Origin: Catenovulum adriaticum
GTDB lineage: Bacteria; Pseudomonadota; Gammaproteobacteria; Enterobacterales; Alteromonadaceae
Length of the DNA stretch: 64,000 nucleotides
Assembly (NCBI RefSeq): GCF_026725475.1
Contig: NZ_CP109965.1
Location: forward strand, 2,356,001 to 2,420,000
Direction: 5' to 3'
Program-made: the position numbers and the translations under genes
The notes under the pieces: model-generated
The model's input: only the letters and a program-made list of their open reading frames with translations
Told to the model about the DNA's origin: nothing
Database searches by the model: none
Shown: one piece after another, positions 1 through 9,240 of the stretch
Layout: each line of letters opens with the position of its first letter
Position numbering within the stretch: the stretch's first letter is position 1

Positions 1-119
1 GTCGGCTGAGTGCGTTACGCTAAGTTATATTAGAATAAATGGTACTATGTAGGTTATTTATATTAGGTTTCTCAGAATTTAGATATACAGCTAATCTAGA
101 TAACAGATATCGAGACATT

Positions 120-1313
120 ATGATAAAAACAATTCCAATTAAAGCATTAAAAATAGGTATGTACGTTACAGCCGTGACAAAGCAACATGGAAAAATATCG
201 GTAAAATCTAAAGGCTGGATTAAATCGCAAGCTCTGCTCGACCAGCTCATTAAAAAAGGCATAGACGAAGTAGAAATAGACACAGATAAAACATTAAATC
301 AAAACCAACCTGAAGTTGTAAATGAAACGCCTAAAGAACAGTTTGAAACACTGCCTTATAAAACGGTTCCGGTAAATCAAGAACTTAAACGTGCAAATAA
401 ACTCTATAAGCAAGCTAAATCGCTGCAATCTAAAATTTTGCGTGATATCTCAGTTGGCCATGAAATTGAATTAGAACCAGCACAAGAGCTGACCAGTCAG
501 TTAATTGACTCTATTTTCAGAAACCAAGATGCGCTCTCTTGTATCAGTAGAATACGTGATAAAGATGCTTATTTAATGGAGCACTCATTAAATGTTTCTA
601 TTTTAATTAGCATGTTTGCCAAACACCTTAAAATGCCTAGAGCGATCATTGAAACTCTGGCTTTAGGTGCTTTTTTACATGATATCGGAAAAATTTTAGT
701 TCCGGATGAAATTTTACATAAACCCGGCAAATTAACTGAAGCTGAGTTTGAGATTATGAAATCACATGTGACTAAAGGGGTAACAGCTTTAAAAGCGGTA
801 GAAGGCATTTCAGCAGAAGTAATAAACATTGTGATTCAACATCATGAAAAACTAGACGGTAAAGGTTACCCTCACGGCTTAGCTGGAGAACAAATTGATC
901 AAGCTGGTCGAATGATTTCGATTGTCGATATTTATGATGCAATGACAGCCGAGCGAGTTTATAAAAAAGGCATGTCGCCCAGCGCGGCTTTAAAAATCAT
1001 GCTGGGCATGACACCAAATTCACTTGACTCTTCGCTACTTCAACAATTTATAAAATGCGTTGGTATTCATCCGGTAGGCTCGTTAGTAAAGCTAACAAGT
1101 GGCAAATTAGCAATCGTCACTGAATCCAACCCTGACAACCCATTATGTCCTATCGTAAAAGTGTTTTACCACACAAAATACCAGCGCCACAGCGAAATTA
1201 AAGATATTGACTTAGCTAAACCTAATTGTGGTGAGAACATCGAAAAAAGTGTAAAACCAGAAGAGTTCAATATTGATTTACACCGTTTTTTCCGTGAAGT
1301 TTTAATGTCCTAA
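120..1313 (+). CDS. HD-GYP domain cyclic-di-GMP phosphodiesterase
   Basis: Predicted cytoplasmic c-di-GMP phosphodiesterase of 397 aa. The N-terminal ~120 residues, starting MIKTIPIKALKIGMYV, look like the DUF3391 domain often fused to HD-GYP. The HD part follows, with an HDIGK motif near residue 187 and HHEKLDGKGYP near residue 245, so the metal-binding HD and the GYP signature are intact. No membrane segment is visible. The ATG at 120 is chosen because the DUF3391-like homology begins there; an in-frame ATG at 39 would add 27 unlike residues. It is convergent with the ABC exporter downstream. The window also holds a GGDEF protein and a GGDEF-EAL protein, but nothing shows they share a pathway. 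Family assignment is firm; substrate is inferred from the family. Confidence 0.9.
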   Translation: MIKTIPIKALKIGMYVTAVTKQHGKISVKSKGWIKSQALLDQLIKKGIDEVEIDTDKTLNQNQPEVVNETPKEQFETLPYKTVPVNQELKRANKLYKQAKSLQSKILRDISVGHEIELEPAQELTSQLIDSIFRNQDALSCISRIRDKDAYLMEHSLNVSILISMFAKHLKMPRAIIETLALGAFLHDIGKILVPDEILHKPGKLTEAEFEIMKSHVTKGVTALKAVEGISAEVINIVIQHHEKLDGKGYPHGLAGEQIDQAGRMISIVDIYDAMTAERVYKKGMSPSAALKIMLGMTPNSLDSSLLQQFIKCVGIHPVGSLVKLTSGKLAIVTESNPDNPLCPIVKVFYHTKYQRHSEIKDIDLAKPNCGENIEKSVKPEEFNIDLHRFFREVLMS

Positions 1314-1332
1314 AGCCAACTCTATTCTGACT

Positions 1333-3123
1333 CTACTCCAGAGCGCTATCTTGCTGTAACCGCCACATTCTAGCGTAGTGACCACCTTGTTTAATTAATT
1401 CAAGGTGGCTGCCCTGCTCAATAATTTCACCTTGTTTCATCACTACAATTTTATCCGCATCGATAATGGTCGATAATCTATGTGCAATCACTAAGCTAGT
1501 ATGGCCTTTAGCGAGTGATTTAAACGCTGCCAATATAGCTTGTTCTGACTCACTATCTAACGCTGAGGTCGCTTCATCAAATATTAAAATAGGTGAGCCT
1601 TTTAAAATAGCTCGGGCAATCGCTACGCGCTGTTTTTCACCACCCGATAATTTCAGCCCACGCTCGCCCACTAAAGTTTGTTCAGCCTGAGGCAGCTTTT
1701 GAATAAAAGGGCCAAGGTGTGCCAACTTGATCGCCTCAAAAACAGCGTCATCTAATGCACTGGGTTGTCCATAACGAATATTTTCAAATAACGTATCATT
1801 AAACAATACTGTATCTTGCGGCACTATAGCGATTTGCCGCCGTAAACTGTCAAGAGTGAGTTCATTAATATTATGACCGTCAAGCATCACACTGCCACCA
1901 GAGGTTTGATAAAATCTAAACAACAACTTAACTAACGTTGATTTACCTGAACCGCTTTCTCCTACCACCGCTACTTTTTGGCCGGGTTTAATATTTAAGT
2001 TAATATTATTTAAAATTTTTCGTTCTGGATGATAATAAAAATCAACCGATTTAAATTCAATATGGCCAACGCATTTTGTTAATATTTGTGCAGATGAGGC
2101 ATTAACCACTTCAGGTTTTCGCTGTAATAAATCAAACATATGCTCAATATTAGCAAGTGATCCTTTGATTTCTCGATACACAAACCCTAAAAAATTAAGC
2201 GGAATAAATAATTGCATCATAAAGGCGTTCACCAACACAAAATCCCCTATTGTCATTTGTTGTTGTGAGACCTCAAAACCGGCAAGCAACATCATAGCTG
2301 TCATCGCCAAAGCAATAATTAAAGCTTGGCCGGCATTCAATGTAAATAAACTTAACCGGTTTTTACGTTTTGCTTTTTCCCAGTCGGCTAACGCTGCGTC
2401 GTAACAATTTGCTTCGTACGCTTCATTATTGAAATATTTCACTGTTTCATAGTTAAGTAAACTATCAATCGCACGAGTACTGCTAATAGAATCGGCTTTT
2501 GCTGCCTGACGTACATACTCAGTTCGCCATTCCGTTGCCAAAATCGAATAAGCCGCATAAGCCACTACAGCAACTAAAATAATGGCGGCAAATGCCCAAC
2601 CATAATGATAAAAAAACAAACCTACCACAATCACAATTTCTAATAACGTGGGTAAAATATTAAAAACCAAAAACCGCATTAAAAAGTTGACGCCATTGGT
2701 GCCTCGATCAATATCTCGTGCAACGCCACCCGTTTGACGCGATAAATGAAACTCAATATCCAATGCGTGTAAATGCTCAAATACCTGTAAACCCAAACGC
2801 CTCATCGCCCGCTCTGTCACTCGGCCAAACAAAGTATCTCTAATTTCTCCAATGATGGTATTTAAAAACCGAACAGCGCCATAAGCCAATAACAAAGCAA
2901 TAGGTACACTCACTATTTGAGTAACAGAATCAGCTTGGTTTAGCCCGTCAACAATATGTTTTAAAATAAAGGGCAAGCTCACACCCGCTACTTTAGCTAA
3001 TACCAAACAAATTAAAGCTAAACCTACTCTCCACTTAAATTCTAATAAATAAGGGATTATTTGCCTTAATACTGTCAGGTTTAACGCTTTGTTTTGAAAA
3101 TCATTAAAATGAGAGGGCCGCAT
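1333..3123 (-). CDS. Atm1/ABCB7-type ABC exporter (fused permease-ATPase)
   Basis: Inner-membrane half-size ABC exporter of 596 aa. An N-terminal six-helix permease domain is followed by a nucleotide-binding domain with Walker A GESGSGKST, signature LSGGEKQRVAIARAIL, Walker B ILIFDEATSALD and the H-loop IAHRLSTI. The permease sequence resembles the Atm1/heavy-metal-tolerance group, whose members export glutathione- or sulfur-linked compounds, rather than MsbA. The ATG at 3123 is preferred; a TTG at 3159 would add 12 residues with no ribosome binding site in front. It ends 19 bp from the convergent HD-GYP gene. The transported compound cannot be read from sequence. Confidence 0.88.
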   Translation of the reverse strand: MRPSHFNDFQNKALNLTVLRQIIPYLLEFKWRVGLALICLVLAKVAGVSLPFILKHIVDGLNQADSVTQIVSVPIALLLAYGAVRFLNTIIGEIRDTLFGRVTERAMRRLGLQVFEHLHALDIEFHLSRQTGGVARDIDRGTNGVNFLMRFLVFNILPTLLEIVIVVGLFFYHYGWAFAAIILVAVVAYAAYSILATEWRTEYVRQAAKADSISSTRAIDSLLNYETVKYFNNEAYEANCYDAALADWEKAKRKNRLSLFTLNAGQALIIALAMTAMMLLAGFEVSQQQMTIGDFVLVNAFMMQLFIPLNFLGFVYREIKGSLANIEHMFDLLQRKPEVVNASSAQILTKCVGHIEFKSVDFYYHPERKILNNINLNIKPGQKVAVVGESGSGKSTLVKLLFRFYQTSGGSVMLDGHNINELTLDSLRRQIAIVPQDTVLFNDTLFENIRYGQPSALDDAVFEAIKLAHLGPFIQKLPQAEQTLVGERGLKLSGGEKQRVAIARAILKGSPILIFDEATSALDSESEQAILAAFKSLAKGHTSLVIAHRLSTIIDADKIVVMKQGEIIEQGSHLELIKQGGHYARMWRLQQDSALE

Positions 3124-3182
3124 ATCGACGTAAGTTATCCTATTATAAAAGTGGCTCAAATTTGAAAAATTGACTGGTCAGT

Positions 3183-5189
3183 TTACCGACCTTCTAATAA
3201 ATATTTTTCAGCACGTTCAGCCTTGTGCGGGCTCCCCAGTAGTACCAAGACATCACCCGCTTTTAAGCGAATATTCGGCTCTGGATTGTTGAAATCTTGG
3301 TTATTGCGACGAATGCTATTTACTTCCACTTTGCGCAACGGCAAATCGAGTTCATTTAATTTATAACCAATCGCAAATGCATTTTTCGGCAAGGTCACAG
3401 CGTGCAAATACTCAATTTCATCACTGTCTGTTTTTGACGTATCACCACGGAAAAATCCATGTAAGCCATTGTAATGATTTTTCCGTTCACGCCGGACTCG
3501 CCCAAATATCCGCTTTACCGGCACCCCAGAATGAAACAAAACATGCGAAACTAACATTAAACTGCCTTCCAACGTTTCAGGGATCACCTCATCAGCGCCT
3601 GCTTTAATCAGCTCTTGCAAATAGTCATCAGCATGTGTTCTAACTAATATTTTCGCTTGTGGGGCATGTTGTTTAACCAAATTAATAATTGTAATCGCTC
3701 TAGGTAAGTCGTCAAACGCTATAATGACTAATTGTGCAGTTTGAATATTAACAGAACTTAAAATCGCAAGTTTACGGGCATCACCAAAACGAACTTGTTC
3801 AGATGCCGCGCGAGCTTCTTTTACGCGCGTTGGGTCAACATCTAATGCAATAAATGGAATCGATTCCATTTTTAAAAAACGGCTAACCGTTTGCCCTACT
3901 CGGCCAAAACCACATATTACCACATGATCAGTTAAATCACTTGGCTCTAGTGACTCCTCTGGATTTACTGTTAAAGGATTTTTATCATTAATCCAATAGC
4001 TTAGGTGCTCTGCATGATTAATTAAAAATGGTGTTATCCCCATGCTTATCACACCAACGCCCATCATGATTGATGCAACAAAACTGTCAATTAAGCCATG
4101 CTCAAGTGATAAAGCTGACAGTACAAATCCAAACTCCCCAACTTGACATAACATAATACCACTGGCCCAAGCATCACTTTTGTTATAACCAAATAATCGA
4201 ATCACCGCTTGAATAATTAAAACTTTAACCGCAATAATCGCCAGTACGCTTAGAAGTAACCAATACCAAATATCCGCTAATACAAAAATATCAAATTGCA
4301 TGCCTACACTAATAAAAAACAACCCCATCAATACATCTTTAAAAGGTCGAATATCGGCTTCTAGTTGGTGCTTATATTGGCTTTCACCTAACATCATCCC
4401 AGCTAGAAATGCCCCCAATGCCATAGATAAACCAAATAATTGGGTGATAGCACCTGTCAGTAAGGCAACTAAAATCGTGGTTAATACAAATAATTCGTCT
4501 GAACGAGCTTGAGCTATTTCATTAAAGATACGGGGTAATACCCATTTTCCCGCCGCCATCATCAAAACAAAAACAAAAAAACCTTTTAATAATGCAATTA
4601 ATAAACTGGTTGTTAAACCGACATCAGAAGCACCGGCAATAATCGGCAATACAATCAACATTGGCACAACTGCCAAATCTTGGAATAATAAAACAGAAAC
4701 CGAAAGCTGCCCTTTATGTGTTTGTAATTTTGCATTTTCAGTGAGCTGTTTAATTACAATGGCCGTTGATGATAAAGCAATAACACAACTAACGGCTAGC
4801 GAAGCTTGCCAATTTAACCCCAACAAAAAGACTAAAGTAAACCCAACCAACAAAGTGAGTATGACTTGACTTAAACCTACACCAAACACCATGTTACGCA
4901 TGGCAATTAAACGCGGCACAGAAAACTCTAAACCAAGAGAAAAAAGCAAAAATACAATACCTAGTTCGCCAACCAAGCTTATTTGGTGAGTGTCTGAAAA
5001 TAGTTCGAAAACAGAAGGCCCTGCTAAAATCCCTGCAAATAAATACGCTAAAATAGGTGCTAATCCAAGCCGTCTAAATAAAGCAATAGAAGTAACAGAG
5101 ATAACCAATAAAATTAAAATTTCACCGAATGCGCTCAAACTAGTCCTTATCATTATTTTTAGGAGGAAAATTGAGTATAACCCATGCAT
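3183..5189 (-). CDS. Kef-type cation:proton antiporter (CPA2) with RCK domains
   Basis: Integral membrane K+/H+ or glutathione-gated antiporter of 668 aa. Residues ~15-390 are a hydrophobic CPA2 exchanger domain. It is followed by a TrkA-N/RCK domain starting DHVVICGFGRVGQTVSRFL, a Rossmann GxGxxG nucleotide site, and a TrkA-C domain in the last ~80 residues that ends on a VLVLLGSP-type strand. Length is close to KefB/KefC, but with the extra TrkA-C domain it matches the YbaL-like subgroup. The start is uncertain: ATG at 5189 gives the full frame, ATG at 5153 begins just before the first helix, and neither has a strong Shine-Dalgarno. It lies upstream of the ABC exporter on the same strand with a short gap. 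Confidence 0.88.
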   Translation of the reverse strand: MHGLYSIFLLKIMIRTSLSAFGEILILLVISVTSIALFRRLGLAPILAYLFAGILAGPSVFELFSDTHQISLVGELGIVFLLFSLGLEFSVPRLIAMRNMVFGVGLSQVILTLLVGFTLVFLLGLNWQASLAVSCVIALSSTAIVIKQLTENAKLQTHKGQLSVSVLLFQDLAVVPMLIVLPIIAGASDVGLTTSLLIALLKGFFVFVLMMAAGKWVLPRIFNEIAQARSDELFVLTTILVALLTGAITQLFGLSMALGAFLAGMMLGESQYKHQLEADIRPFKDVLMGLFFISVGMQFDIFVLADIWYWLLLSVLAIIAVKVLIIQAVIRLFGYNKSDAWASGIMLCQVGEFGFVLSALSLEHGLIDSFVASIMMGVGVISMGITPFLINHAEHLSYWINDKNPLTVNPEESLEPSDLTDHVVICGFGRVGQTVSRFLKMESIPFIALDVDPTRVKEARAASEQVRFGDARKLAILSSVNIQTAQLVIIAFDDLPRAITIINLVKQHAPQAKILVRTHADDYLQELIKAGADEVIPETLEGSLMLVSHVLFHSGVPVKRIFGRVRRERKNHYNGLHGFFRGDTSKTDSDEIEYLHAVTLPKNAFAIGYKLNELDLPLRKVEVNSIRRNNQDFNNPEPNIRLKAGDVLVLLGSPHKAERAEKYLLEGR

Positions 5190-5425
5190 AACAATATGCT
5201 CAAATTAAGGTCTAACGAGTGACTCGCTTGCTTTGCACCTGCAGCCAACCTCAAGTCAAAAACTTGACGAAAACCAGTAAATAATACAAAAAAACATATA
5301 AAAACCCTAATAACACATTGTTTTATATAAGTTTAAAAATATTGGCATACATTTAGCTTTATACCGCTTATCAAACAGTGCAAAACACTGATTTAGTCTA
5401 TTTAAAGTTAAACTCGAGGTCAACA

Positions 5426-6325
5426 GTGGATAATTTCCAGCGATATCTCAAACCAGATTCAGGATTCTTAAATCCGATTAAAACCCAAATCCTAGCTGGC
5501 TTAAGCGAAGCTTTAGTCCCAGATATTTCACATTTATCTGAGCAATTACATGCCTCGTTAGACATTAAAAGAGTACTGCAAACTTTTACCACAGAAGCGG
5601 CAAGTTTTGTTCACCTAAGCGGCATACGCTTTCAGTGCGAATCAATTTGTGTTGAAACCGAAGGCTTTATTGAAGGCATTTACGAACACATCACAGAGCT
5701 AAGCACTGAAAACAAAACCGTAGGTTACATTACCTACTCAGCATACCGTGAAATTGGGCCTAACCAAGCTAAAATACTACATCATATGCAAACAAAGCTG
5801 GCTCAACCTGTTTTTAATGCCGTGCAATTCAATCTATTACAACAACAAGCATTAAAAGATTATTTAACGGGTTTAGGTAATAGAGCAAGTTTTGATGAAC
5901 AAATAGAAATTGCAATACAGCGCTGCCATCGCAGTCATGCAGGCATTTCACTCTTATTACTAGATTTAGATAATTTTAAATTCGCTAATGATACTTTTGG
6001 TCACGCAGAAGGCGATAAAGTACTACAAGCCTTTGCCGACATAATTACCCATAGTGTAAGACGAACCGACATTGCGTTTAGGTTTGGCGGAGATGAATTT
6101 GCCGTCATCTTAGATACTGATAACCCAGATATTGCAATTCAAGTTAAACAAAGAGTTCAAAATATGGTCGCTCGCTCATTAATAATGAGCAATACTTCAG
6201 TGAGCTGTTCAATCGGCTTTGCGCATTGGCAGCAAACGGATACCAGCAAACAATTGTTTATGCGCGCCGATCAAGCGCTATACCAAAATAAATCAAATTA
6301 TAAAAAACAATTAAGACGAGCCTAA
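5426..6325 (+). CDS. GGDEF diguanylate cyclase
   Basis: Predicted soluble diguanylate cyclase of 299 aa making c-di-GMP from two GTP. The C-terminal half is a complete GGDEF domain, with DYLTGLGNR at its start and an intact active site FGGDEF. An RRTD motif lies five residues before GGDEF and fits the RxxD inhibitory I-site, so product inhibition is likely. The N-terminal ~140 residues look like a small GAF-like sensor fold but are not recognised with certainty. A GTG at 5426 is chosen because GAGGT lies six bases upstream; the longer GTG at 5378 lacks a ribosome binding site. Confidence 0.87.
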   Translation: MDNFQRYLKPDSGFLNPIKTQILAGLSEALVPDISHLSEQLHASLDIKRVLQTFTTEAASFVHLSGIRFQCESICVETEGFIEGIYEHITELSTENKTVGYITYSAYREIGPNQAKILHHMQTKLAQPVFNAVQFNLLQQQALKDYLTGLGNRASFDEQIEIAIQRCHRSHAGISLLLLDLDNFKFANDTFGHAEGDKVLQAFADIITHSVRRTDIAFRFGGDEFAVILDTDNPDIAIQVKQRVQNMVARSLIMSNTSVSCSIGFAHWQQTDTSKQLFMRADQALYQNKSNYKKQLRRA

Positions 6326-6487
6326 TTTAATATTTGGATCATTTCTTGAGCTCACTACCAAAATTAAAAATAAAAGCTGAAAGTTTCTAACAGCAAGACT
6401 AGGCTTTTATTCATTATTTACGTATTATCGCGCCGACTTTTTAGTTTTTAACCTAAACTCAGATTTTTATTTGTTTTAAGGACGTTT

Positions 6488-7003
6488 ATGTCGGCTTCTC
6501 CTTCTGAATCACAGCAACAAGCTTTGCCACGCGCTGGCTTTTTTCGTCGTTTAGGCGCCTGGGTATATGACGCATTAATTGTTATTGCCATTTTGCTATT
6601 AGCAACATTAATTGCGCTGCTTTGTTTAAATGCGCTGATCGCGATGGCGTTAATAACCCTCCCAACAAATACAGATCCCTCTGAATTTTTACGAAATAGT
6701 TTTATTTTTCAAAGCTATCTAGCTTTTTGTTTATACAGCTTTTTTTCTTGGTTTTGGCGCCGTGGTGGACAAACCGCGGGCATGAAAACTTGGCGCTTAA
6801 AGGTTCAAAGCTTAAATGGCCAACGCTTAACACATACCCAATGTATTATTCGGTTAGTCACCTGCTTGCTAGGTGCTGGCAATATATTAATTTTTTGGCC
6901 AGGCTGCAAAAAGCGAAGTTTGCAAGATATTTGCTCAAAGACAGAAATGATCACGCTCTCGAAAGAACAAAACAAACACGTCAACTGGAAAGGTTATATG
7001 TAG
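6488..7003 (+). CDS. RDD family membrane protein
   Basis: Inner-membrane protein of 171 aa of the RDD family, whose general function is unsettled. The N-terminal motif AGFFRRLGAWVYDALIV carries the Arg and Asp residues typical of the family. Two hydrophobic segments follow at ~24-55 and ~75-95, then the RRGGQTAGMKTWRLKV segment conserved in RDD proteins. The ATG at 6488 has AAGGA seven bases upstream. It stands alone between the diguanylate cyclase and the motX-like gene. The overlapping +1 frame at 6727-7119 is a shadow. Confidence 0.85.
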   Translation: MSASPSESQQQALPRAGFFRRLGAWVYDALIVIAILLLATLIALLCLNALIAMALITLPTNTDPSEFLRNSFIFQSYLAFCLYSFFSWFWRRGGQTAGMKTWRLKVQSLNGQRLTHTQCIIRLVTCLLGAGNILIFWPGCKKRSLQDICSKTEMITLSKEQNKHVNWKGYM

Positions 7004-7259
7004 CAGCCCATCTAATATTAATTACTTTTCTTATGATAATTGGGAGTGGCATAGTTAGAGGTAGATACCGCAATTTTGTAAATCTACAACTCATTCGTTT
7101 ATTCCATATAAACCGTTAGCTTGTTCAGATAAGCGCTTTAAGCTGATAAACAATCTGCCTCCTTCAATAATTCTAAAAGATAATATAAAAAATAATAACA
7201 AATATGGTCTAATAGTTGCTTTAAATTAATACGATTTACTCTTTGTCAAAAAAATAGCT

Positions 7260-7883
7260 ATGGTTAAATTACTTTTTGTTTTCGCATTACTAATACTCAC
7301 TTTAATAAAACAGCCGCTTCACGCTGAAACCCTTAAAGTGGTGCAAATTTATGGACAAGAAGAACTGCTTTCTTGGATCAAGCACAATACCCACCTTGAT
7401 CGAGTAGTGGAAGATAGATGTCAGCTTGTTCAAGATATAGAAGCAAGAGCAAAAGTGGTAAAAGTACCCGCTTATCAATTTTTATGGGGCGATATGCTTG
7501 CTTGGGGTGTATGTGTTGATAAAAATGCTGAGCTTGGCTTATATTATATTAAACAGGCTGCACACCAAGGCTTGCCAGAAGGGTTAGAGCAACTTGGCCG
7601 ATATTACGCCAAAGGTATTTTAGTTCAACAAGATAACAAGCGCGCGATTGCATATTTGCGCGAAGCTTCTGCAATGGGCAGCATAAAAGCCAGAATCGAA
7701 TTTGCAGAATTTTTAAATGAAGGCATGGGCAGTCCACTTGATTTTGAAGACGCTTATCACTGGCTCCACAACAGCGTGATTGCTGATAAAAAACAACATC
7801 AAAGAGCCAAAACTGCATTAAATAAACTCGAAACAAAAATGCCGACTCGTGTGGTTAATCGAGCAAAACGAGCTTTAGATTAG
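7260..7883 (+). CDS. motX: MotX-like Sel1-repeat protein of the Na+-driven flagellar motor
   Basis: Secreted periplasmic protein of 207 aa with a signal peptide (residues ~1-22, ending LHA|ET). The segment PAYQFLWGDMLAWGVCV and the following Sel1-type helical repeats (GLYYIKQAAHQGLPEGLEQL and RAIAYLREASAMGS) match what is known of Vibrio MotX. MotX forms the T ring with MotY and anchors the PomA/PomB stator of the Na+-driven polar flagellum. Length matches MotX (~210 aa). The two cysteines, in RCQLV and GVCV, fit a MotX-like disulfide. No other flagellar gene lies nearby. A generic Sel1-repeat protein is the alternative. The start lacks a clear Shine-Dalgarno. Confidence 0.75.
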   Translation: MVKLLFVFALLILTLIKQPLHAETLKVVQIYGQEELLSWIKHNTHLDRVVEDRCQLVQDIEARAKVVKVPAYQFLWGDMLAWGVCVDKNAELGLYYIKQAAHQGLPEGLEQLGRYYAKGILVQQDNKRAIAYLREASAMGSIKARIEFAEFLNEGMGSPLDFEDAYHWLHNSVIADKKQHQRAKTALNKLETKMPTRVVNRAKRALD

Positions 7884-8012
7884 ATTAACACCTATGTTTG
7901 AATATCACTCTGCAAGCGGCATGTAATAAATTAACGGTCAATGAATTGCCCAGCACTGATAAATTTGACATGATTCCTACCACTAGCAACTCCAACCAAG
8001 GTTATTTTATTT

Positions 8013-8612
8013 ATGCTCAAAAAACATCTCGGCTTTTTATTTAATTTAATTGCCATTTGCTTATTTGTACCTGGTATTATTTTACCTATGATTTCGCTCA
8101 GTATGGAAATGACGGCTACATTATCTCAATCAGCTTTGTCTTCTACTTTACTTGATAAAGAGCTTTCTATTTTAGCGACCGTCAATGAACTATGGCAAGA
8201 TAACCGGTTTTTAGTTGCTGTTTTAATTTTTGTTTTCTCAATTTGTGTGCCTATTTTAAAAACCAGTTTGCTTTGCTGCGCATACTTTATAAAAGATTTA
8301 CAGTTAGAGGCTCGCATTCTCAGCTGGCTTAATACTATAGGTAAATGGTCTATGGCGGATGTTTTTGTCGTAGCTGTTTTTTTAGCCGTCTTATCGACCA
8401 ACCACTCAGAAACGTCAACCCCGCAAAGTTTTTCACTTTTTGGTTTTAACATGGATTTACTTATCAGTAGCCAAACTCTTTCTAACGCGGGTATTGGTTT
8501 TTATTGCTTTGTAGGGTATTGCCTATTGTCTTTACTCGGTACTCAGCTTTGTCAAAGCAGTTTAAAGCACCGTAAAGCAAATAGTGAAAATCTGGTCGCA
8601 TGTTCAGGTTAA
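8013..8612 (+). CDS. PqiA-like (paraquat-inducible protein A) membrane protein
   Basis: Inner-membrane protein of 199 aa resembling a single PqiA domain. Four hydrophobic stretches are visible (residues ~7-28, 68-95, 112-130, 155-175), and the motif GKWSMADVFVVAVFLA is the best match to the family signature. PqiA and LetA are membrane partners of MCE proteins in lipid transport, but no mce/pqiB gene is near. The cysteine pairs found at the N-terminus of full-length PqiA are missing, so this is a short stand-alone form. ATG at 8013, with AAGG about 12 bases upstream. Confidence 0.75.
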   Translation: MLKKHLGFLFNLIAICLFVPGIILPMISLSMEMTATLSQSALSSTLLDKELSILATVNELWQDNRFLVAVLIFVFSICVPILKTSLLCCAYFIKDLQLEARILSWLNTIGKWSMADVFVVAVFLAVLSTNHSETSTPQSFSLFGFNMDLLISSQTLSNAGIGFYCFVGYCLLSLLGTQLCQSSLKHRKANSENLVACSG

Positions 8613-8640
8613 TAATACAGTAAGCAACCTAAATCTAACT

Positions 8641-8659
8641 CTAAATGATAATGATTAAT
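8641..8659. promoter_or_regulatory. candidate Fur box upstream of the bacterioferritin operon
   Basis: The 19 bases match 13 of 19 positions of the Fur consensus GATAATGATAATCATTATC, including a 9-base run AATGATAAT. The site sits about 30 bp upstream of the -35 element of the bfr promoter and does not overlap it. That position would suit Fur acting as an anti-silencer or activator for iron storage rather than a plain repressor. In an AT-rich genome a 13/19 match can occur by chance, so the call rests partly on context. Confidence 0.45.
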
Positions 8660-8689
8660 AAATGCAATCCATTGATATATAAGCTTTTT

Positions 8690-8718
8690 TTGACCAGCCT
8701 TATTTTATCGTCTATACT
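8690..8718 (+). promoter_or_regulatory. sigma70 promoter of the bacterioferritin operon
   Basis: TTGACC at 8690-8695 and TATACT at 8713-8718 are separated by 17 bp, a good match to sigma70 elements. Transcription would begin near 8725, giving a leader of about 40 bases before the first bfr start codon at 8764. Confidence 0.6.
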
Positions 8719-8763
8719 CAACGCATATTTTATAAACAGTTAATTTAAATAATAGGTGTGGCC

Positions 8764-9228
8764 ATGAAAGGCGATAAGCAAGTTATTGAATACCTTAATA
8801 AAGTTCTTACTGCAGAGCTTACCTCTATCAATCAATATTTTTTACATGCTCGAATGTTCAAAAATTGGGGATTAGAAAAATTAAACCAAGTTGACTATAA
8901 AAAGTCGATTAAAGATATGAAACAAGCAGATGATCTTATTGAGCGAATTTTATTATTAGAAGGTTTACCCAATTTACAACGTTTGGGATCGCTTCGAATT
9001 GGTGAAGATACACCTGAAATGCTTAACTGCGATTTAGCATTTCAGTTGGAACAACTACCACTACTAAAAGAAGCAATTGTTTGCTGCGAACAGCATCAAG
9101 ACTTCGTGAGCCGTGAACTACTTGAAGACATTTTAGAATATGAAGAAGACCACGTAGATTGGCTAGAAACGCAGCAATATCAAATTAACGCTTTAGGGTT
9201 AGAAAAATACCTACAAGCACAGTTATAA
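8764..9228 (+). CDS. bfr: bacterioferritin, haem-type subunit with degraded ferroxidase centre
   Basis: Iron-storage bacterioferritin subunit of 154 aa, normal family length, forming part of a 24-mer cage. Counting from the ATG at 8764 (AGGTG five bases upstream), Met52, the axial haem ligand, is present. Of the di-iron ferroxidase ligands, Glu18, Glu127 and His130 remain. Glu51 is Asp, His54 is Gln and Glu94 is Gln. This subunit should therefore bind haem at the dimer interface but not oxidise iron well. The next gene has the opposite pattern, as in the paired Bfr subunits described in Magnetospirillum. A GTG two codons upstream is a less likely start. It is the first gene of a two-gene operon. 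Confidence 0.92.
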   Translation: MKGDKQVIEYLNKVLTAELTSINQYFLHARMFKNWGLEKLNQVDYKKSIKDMKQADDLIERILLLEGLPNLQRLGSLRIGEDTPEMLNCDLAFQLEQLPLLKEAIVCCEQHQDFVSRELLEDILEYEEDHVDWLETQQYQINALGLEKYLQAQL

Positions 9229-9240
9229 ACGGAGGCGAAC

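Noticed and set aside
20..283. 87-codon minus-strand frame at the left edge
   Set aside because: Antisense to the HD-GYP gene, with a composition typical of a shadow frame.
6727..7119. 130-codon plus-strand frame
   Set aside because: It overlaps the RDD gene in another frame, has no ribosome binding site and no family likeness.
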